Positions 6,395 to 7,788 of a DNA stretch of 7,788 bases are shown piece by piece; the stretch's first letter is position 1, and each line of letters opens with the position of its first letter. A program made the translations under genes and the position numbers. Source of the DNA: Porticoccaceae bacterium (GTDB lineage: Bacteria; Pseudomonadota; Gammaproteobacteria; Pseudomonadales; Porticoccaceae); assembly GCA_002710745.1 (NCBI GenBank), contig PALW01000003.1:22610-30397 (forward strand). Reading direction: 5' to 3'. Under the pieces are notes generated by a model. That model was given only the letters and a program-made list of their open reading frames with translations, made no database searches and was not told where the DNA came from.

Positions 6395-7165
6395 ATGTCA
6401 AAATTTGATCTGAAAGACAAGGTTACTGTTATCACTGGTGCAGCCGGTGGAATAGGTACCTTTTTAAGTCAAGAATTTTTAAGTGCGGGTGCAAAGGTAG
6501 TTCTCGCAAGCCGAGATTTAAATAAATTAAATGCGCTTGCAACTGAACTTAATAGTGAAAATACTCTGGTGGTGGAGACGGATATTATTGATCCAGCATC
6601 TGTTGAAGCCATGGTCAAAAAGGTCACAGATCACTTTGGCAGGATCGATACCTTAATTAATAATGCAGGTGGCGGAGCTATGCCGAAATTACCTGAAGAC
6701 ATTCCATTTGAAGAATGGAAACGAATGATTGACGTTAATCTAACCGGTGCCTTTAATTGCTGCATCGCCGTTGGCAAACAGATGATTAAACAAGCGTCGG
6801 GTAAAATTATAAATGTATCCTCAACCGCTGGAACAAAAGGAAATCCCGGCATGTTGCATTATTCTGCCGCGAAAGCTGGTTTAATCAGTATTACTAATAA
6901 CTTGGCATACAGCTGGGCTCAACATAATATTTGTATCAATGCGATTGCACCAGGACTTATATCCACGCCTGCAATGATTAAATGGGGAGTGATACCCCCG
7001 TCTGTTGATGAAGAGGGCAATGAAGTACCTCGACTTTCGCTACCTCCAGGGCCAATCGATGTTGCAAATATGTGCAGATTTCTAGCATCAGAAGCTTCAG
7101 ATATGATTACCGGGGAAGTTATTCCAATCAGAGCTTGGAATCCTACAGAACGATTTTGGACTTAA
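6395..7165 (+). CDS. Classical short-chain dehydrogenase/reductase (SDR family oxidoreductase)
   Basis: A 256-residue single-domain Rossmann-fold oxidoreductase, cytoplasmic and probably tetrameric like its family. Cofactor motifs are TGAAGGIG (14-21) and NNAG (89-92). The second strand ends in ASR with Arg40 and no acidic residue before it, which favours NADP(H). The catalytic tetrad is complete: Asn115 (VNLTG), Ser143 (NVSS), Tyr156 and Lys160 (YSAAK). PG at 186-187 is also typical. The substrate-binding region (about 191-220) is proline-rich with a short acidic insert (SVDEEGNE). The C-terminus is unusual: after MITGEV, where most relatives have a VDGG-like ending, it reads IPIRAWNPTERFWT. 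The product is therefore a generic reductase or dehydrogenase of unknown alcohol/ketone substrate. It is the first gene of the plus-strand unit, with the PEP-synthase-like gene 6 nt downstream. Confidence 0.92.
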   Translation: MSKFDLKDKVTVITGAAGGIGTFLSQEFLSAGAKVVLASRDLNKLNALATELNSENTLVVETDIIDPASVEAMVKKVTDHFGRIDTLINNAGGGAMPKLPEDIPFEEWKRMIDVNLTGAFNCCIAVGKQMIKQASGKIINVSSTAGTKGNPGMLHYSAAKAGLISITNNLAYSWAQHNICINAIAPGLISTPAMIKWGVIPPSVDEEGNEVPRLSLPPGPIDVANMCRFLASEASDMITGEVIPIRAWNPTERFWT

Positions 7166-7171
7166 ATTATT

Positions 7172-7788
7172 ATGGTTACTACATTTACAACTCCTATAAA
7201 AACAACTCAAAATGATCTTGATTTAGTGGGTGGAAAAGGAAGATCACTCGCTCGAATGTCTTGCGCTGACTTCGATGTGCCAGGTGGATTTCTTGTTACA
7301 ACAGATGCTTATAAAAAATTTATAGAAGATAGTGATTTAAAATCAAAAATCATTGAGTTTGCCAAGCCGGAACTACGTGATGGATATCCGAACTTTGAAA
7401 TATGTTCAAAGAAAATTAATGAAATTATAACTAATGCAGATATCGATACTAATATTACTGATCAAATAAGAGCTGCATATTCTGAACTTGATCAAAATAA
7501 TCTGTCCGTTGCCGTCCGATCCTCAGCCAATGCTGAAGATTTACCTGATTTTTCCTTTGCCGGTCAGCAGGAGACATTCCTGAATGTCAGTGGCGAAGAT
7601 GAAGTTGTGTCAGCAGTTAAGAAATGCTGGTCTTCATTATGGACATCACAAGCCATTAGCTATCGTCATCAGAATGGTATAGATCAATCCAGTGTCGCAA
7701 TGGGGGTAGTTGTACAAATCATGATTCCATCTGAAGTATCCGGAATTTTATTTACTGCAAACCCAACAAACGGTGAGCGATCAGAGAT
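7172..7788 (+). CDS. PEP synthase/rifampin phosphotransferase-like protein, N-terminal ATP-binding domain (partial, runs off right edge)
   Basis: The frame opens at ATG 7172 and runs without a stop to the window edge, giving the first 205 residues. They match the N-terminal PEP/pyruvate-binding ATP-grasp domain (PPDK_N): VGGKGRSLARM (19-29, with Lys22), PGGF (37-40), VAVRSSANAEDLPDFSFAGQ (113-132, with Arg116 for nucleotide binding), QETFLNV (133-139), CWSSLWTSQAISYR (152-165) and VVVQIMIPSEVSGILFTANP (179-198). This family moves a phosphate from ATP through a swivelling His domain to pyruvate (PpsA), rifampin (Rph) or phenol (phenylphosphate synthase). The regions that tell these apart are outside the window. 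The ribosome site is weak (GGA 11 nt upstream), and the start follows the dehydrogenase stop by 6 nt, so translation is probably coupled. A small-molecule kinase working with the dehydrogenase is inference. Confidence 0.88.
   Translation, partial: MVTTFTTPIKTTQNDLDLVGGKGRSLARMSCADFDVPGGFLVTTDAYKKFIEDSDLKSKIIEFAKPELRDGYPNFEICSKKINEIITNADIDTNITDQIRAAYSELDQNNLSVAVRSSANAEDLPDFSFAGQQETFLNVSGEDEVVSAVKKCWSSLWTSQAISYRHQNGIDQSSVAMGVVVQIMIPSEVSGILFTANPTNGERSE

Overview
The window is 7.8 kb of AT-rich, densely coding bacterial DNA (about 40% GC by eye). Seven protein genes lie on two divergent transcription units that share one 188-bp intergenic region (6207-6394). The Gram-negative-type gene set, a probable DUF3089 protein, and the compact, AT-rich style with TTG starts suggest a proteobacterium, perhaps marine. 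The lineage cannot be fixed from the sequence. No tRNA, rRNA, CRISPR array, insertion sequence or other mobile element was seen.

Minus-strand unit (6206 down to 1). Five genes are packed with almost no space between them: a GH32 beta-fructosidase without a signal peptide; a YfcE/MJ0936-like metallophosphoesterase; two different half-size ABC exporter-type subunits that very likely form a heterodimer; and the first 59 codons of a membrane-anchored protein that looks like the DUF3089 (alpha/beta-hydrolase-like) family. Spacings are 1 nt, a 4-nt TTGA overlap, 0 nt and 12 nt, so this is read as one operon. Two of the genes start with TTG. For two genes the Shine-Dalgarno positions favour shorter starts than the longest open frame.

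Plus-strand unit (6395 to the right edge). A classical short-chain dehydrogenase/reductase with a complete Asn-Ser-Tyr-Lys tetrad and an NADP(H)-type fingerprint is followed after 6 nt by the N-terminal 205 codons of a PEP-synthase/rifampin-phosphotransferase-like ATP-binding domain, cut by the window edge.

The shared intergenic region holds a perfect 7-bp inverted repeat with an 8-nt spacer (TCACCCA-N8-TGGGTGA), a smaller palindrome, and a TATAAT box facing the GH32 operon. It is the probable control point for both units.

How the genes work together is inference. The left unit couples cytosolic hydrolysis of a fructoside or fructan-like substrate with a phosphoesterase, a dedicated exporter-fold ABC heterodimer and a membrane-anchored putative hydrolase. 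That could be a system for making and exporting, or taking up and cleaving, a fructosylated molecule. The right unit would reduce or oxidise, and ATP-dependently phosphorylate, a small molecule. I do not recognise this gene combination as a described system.
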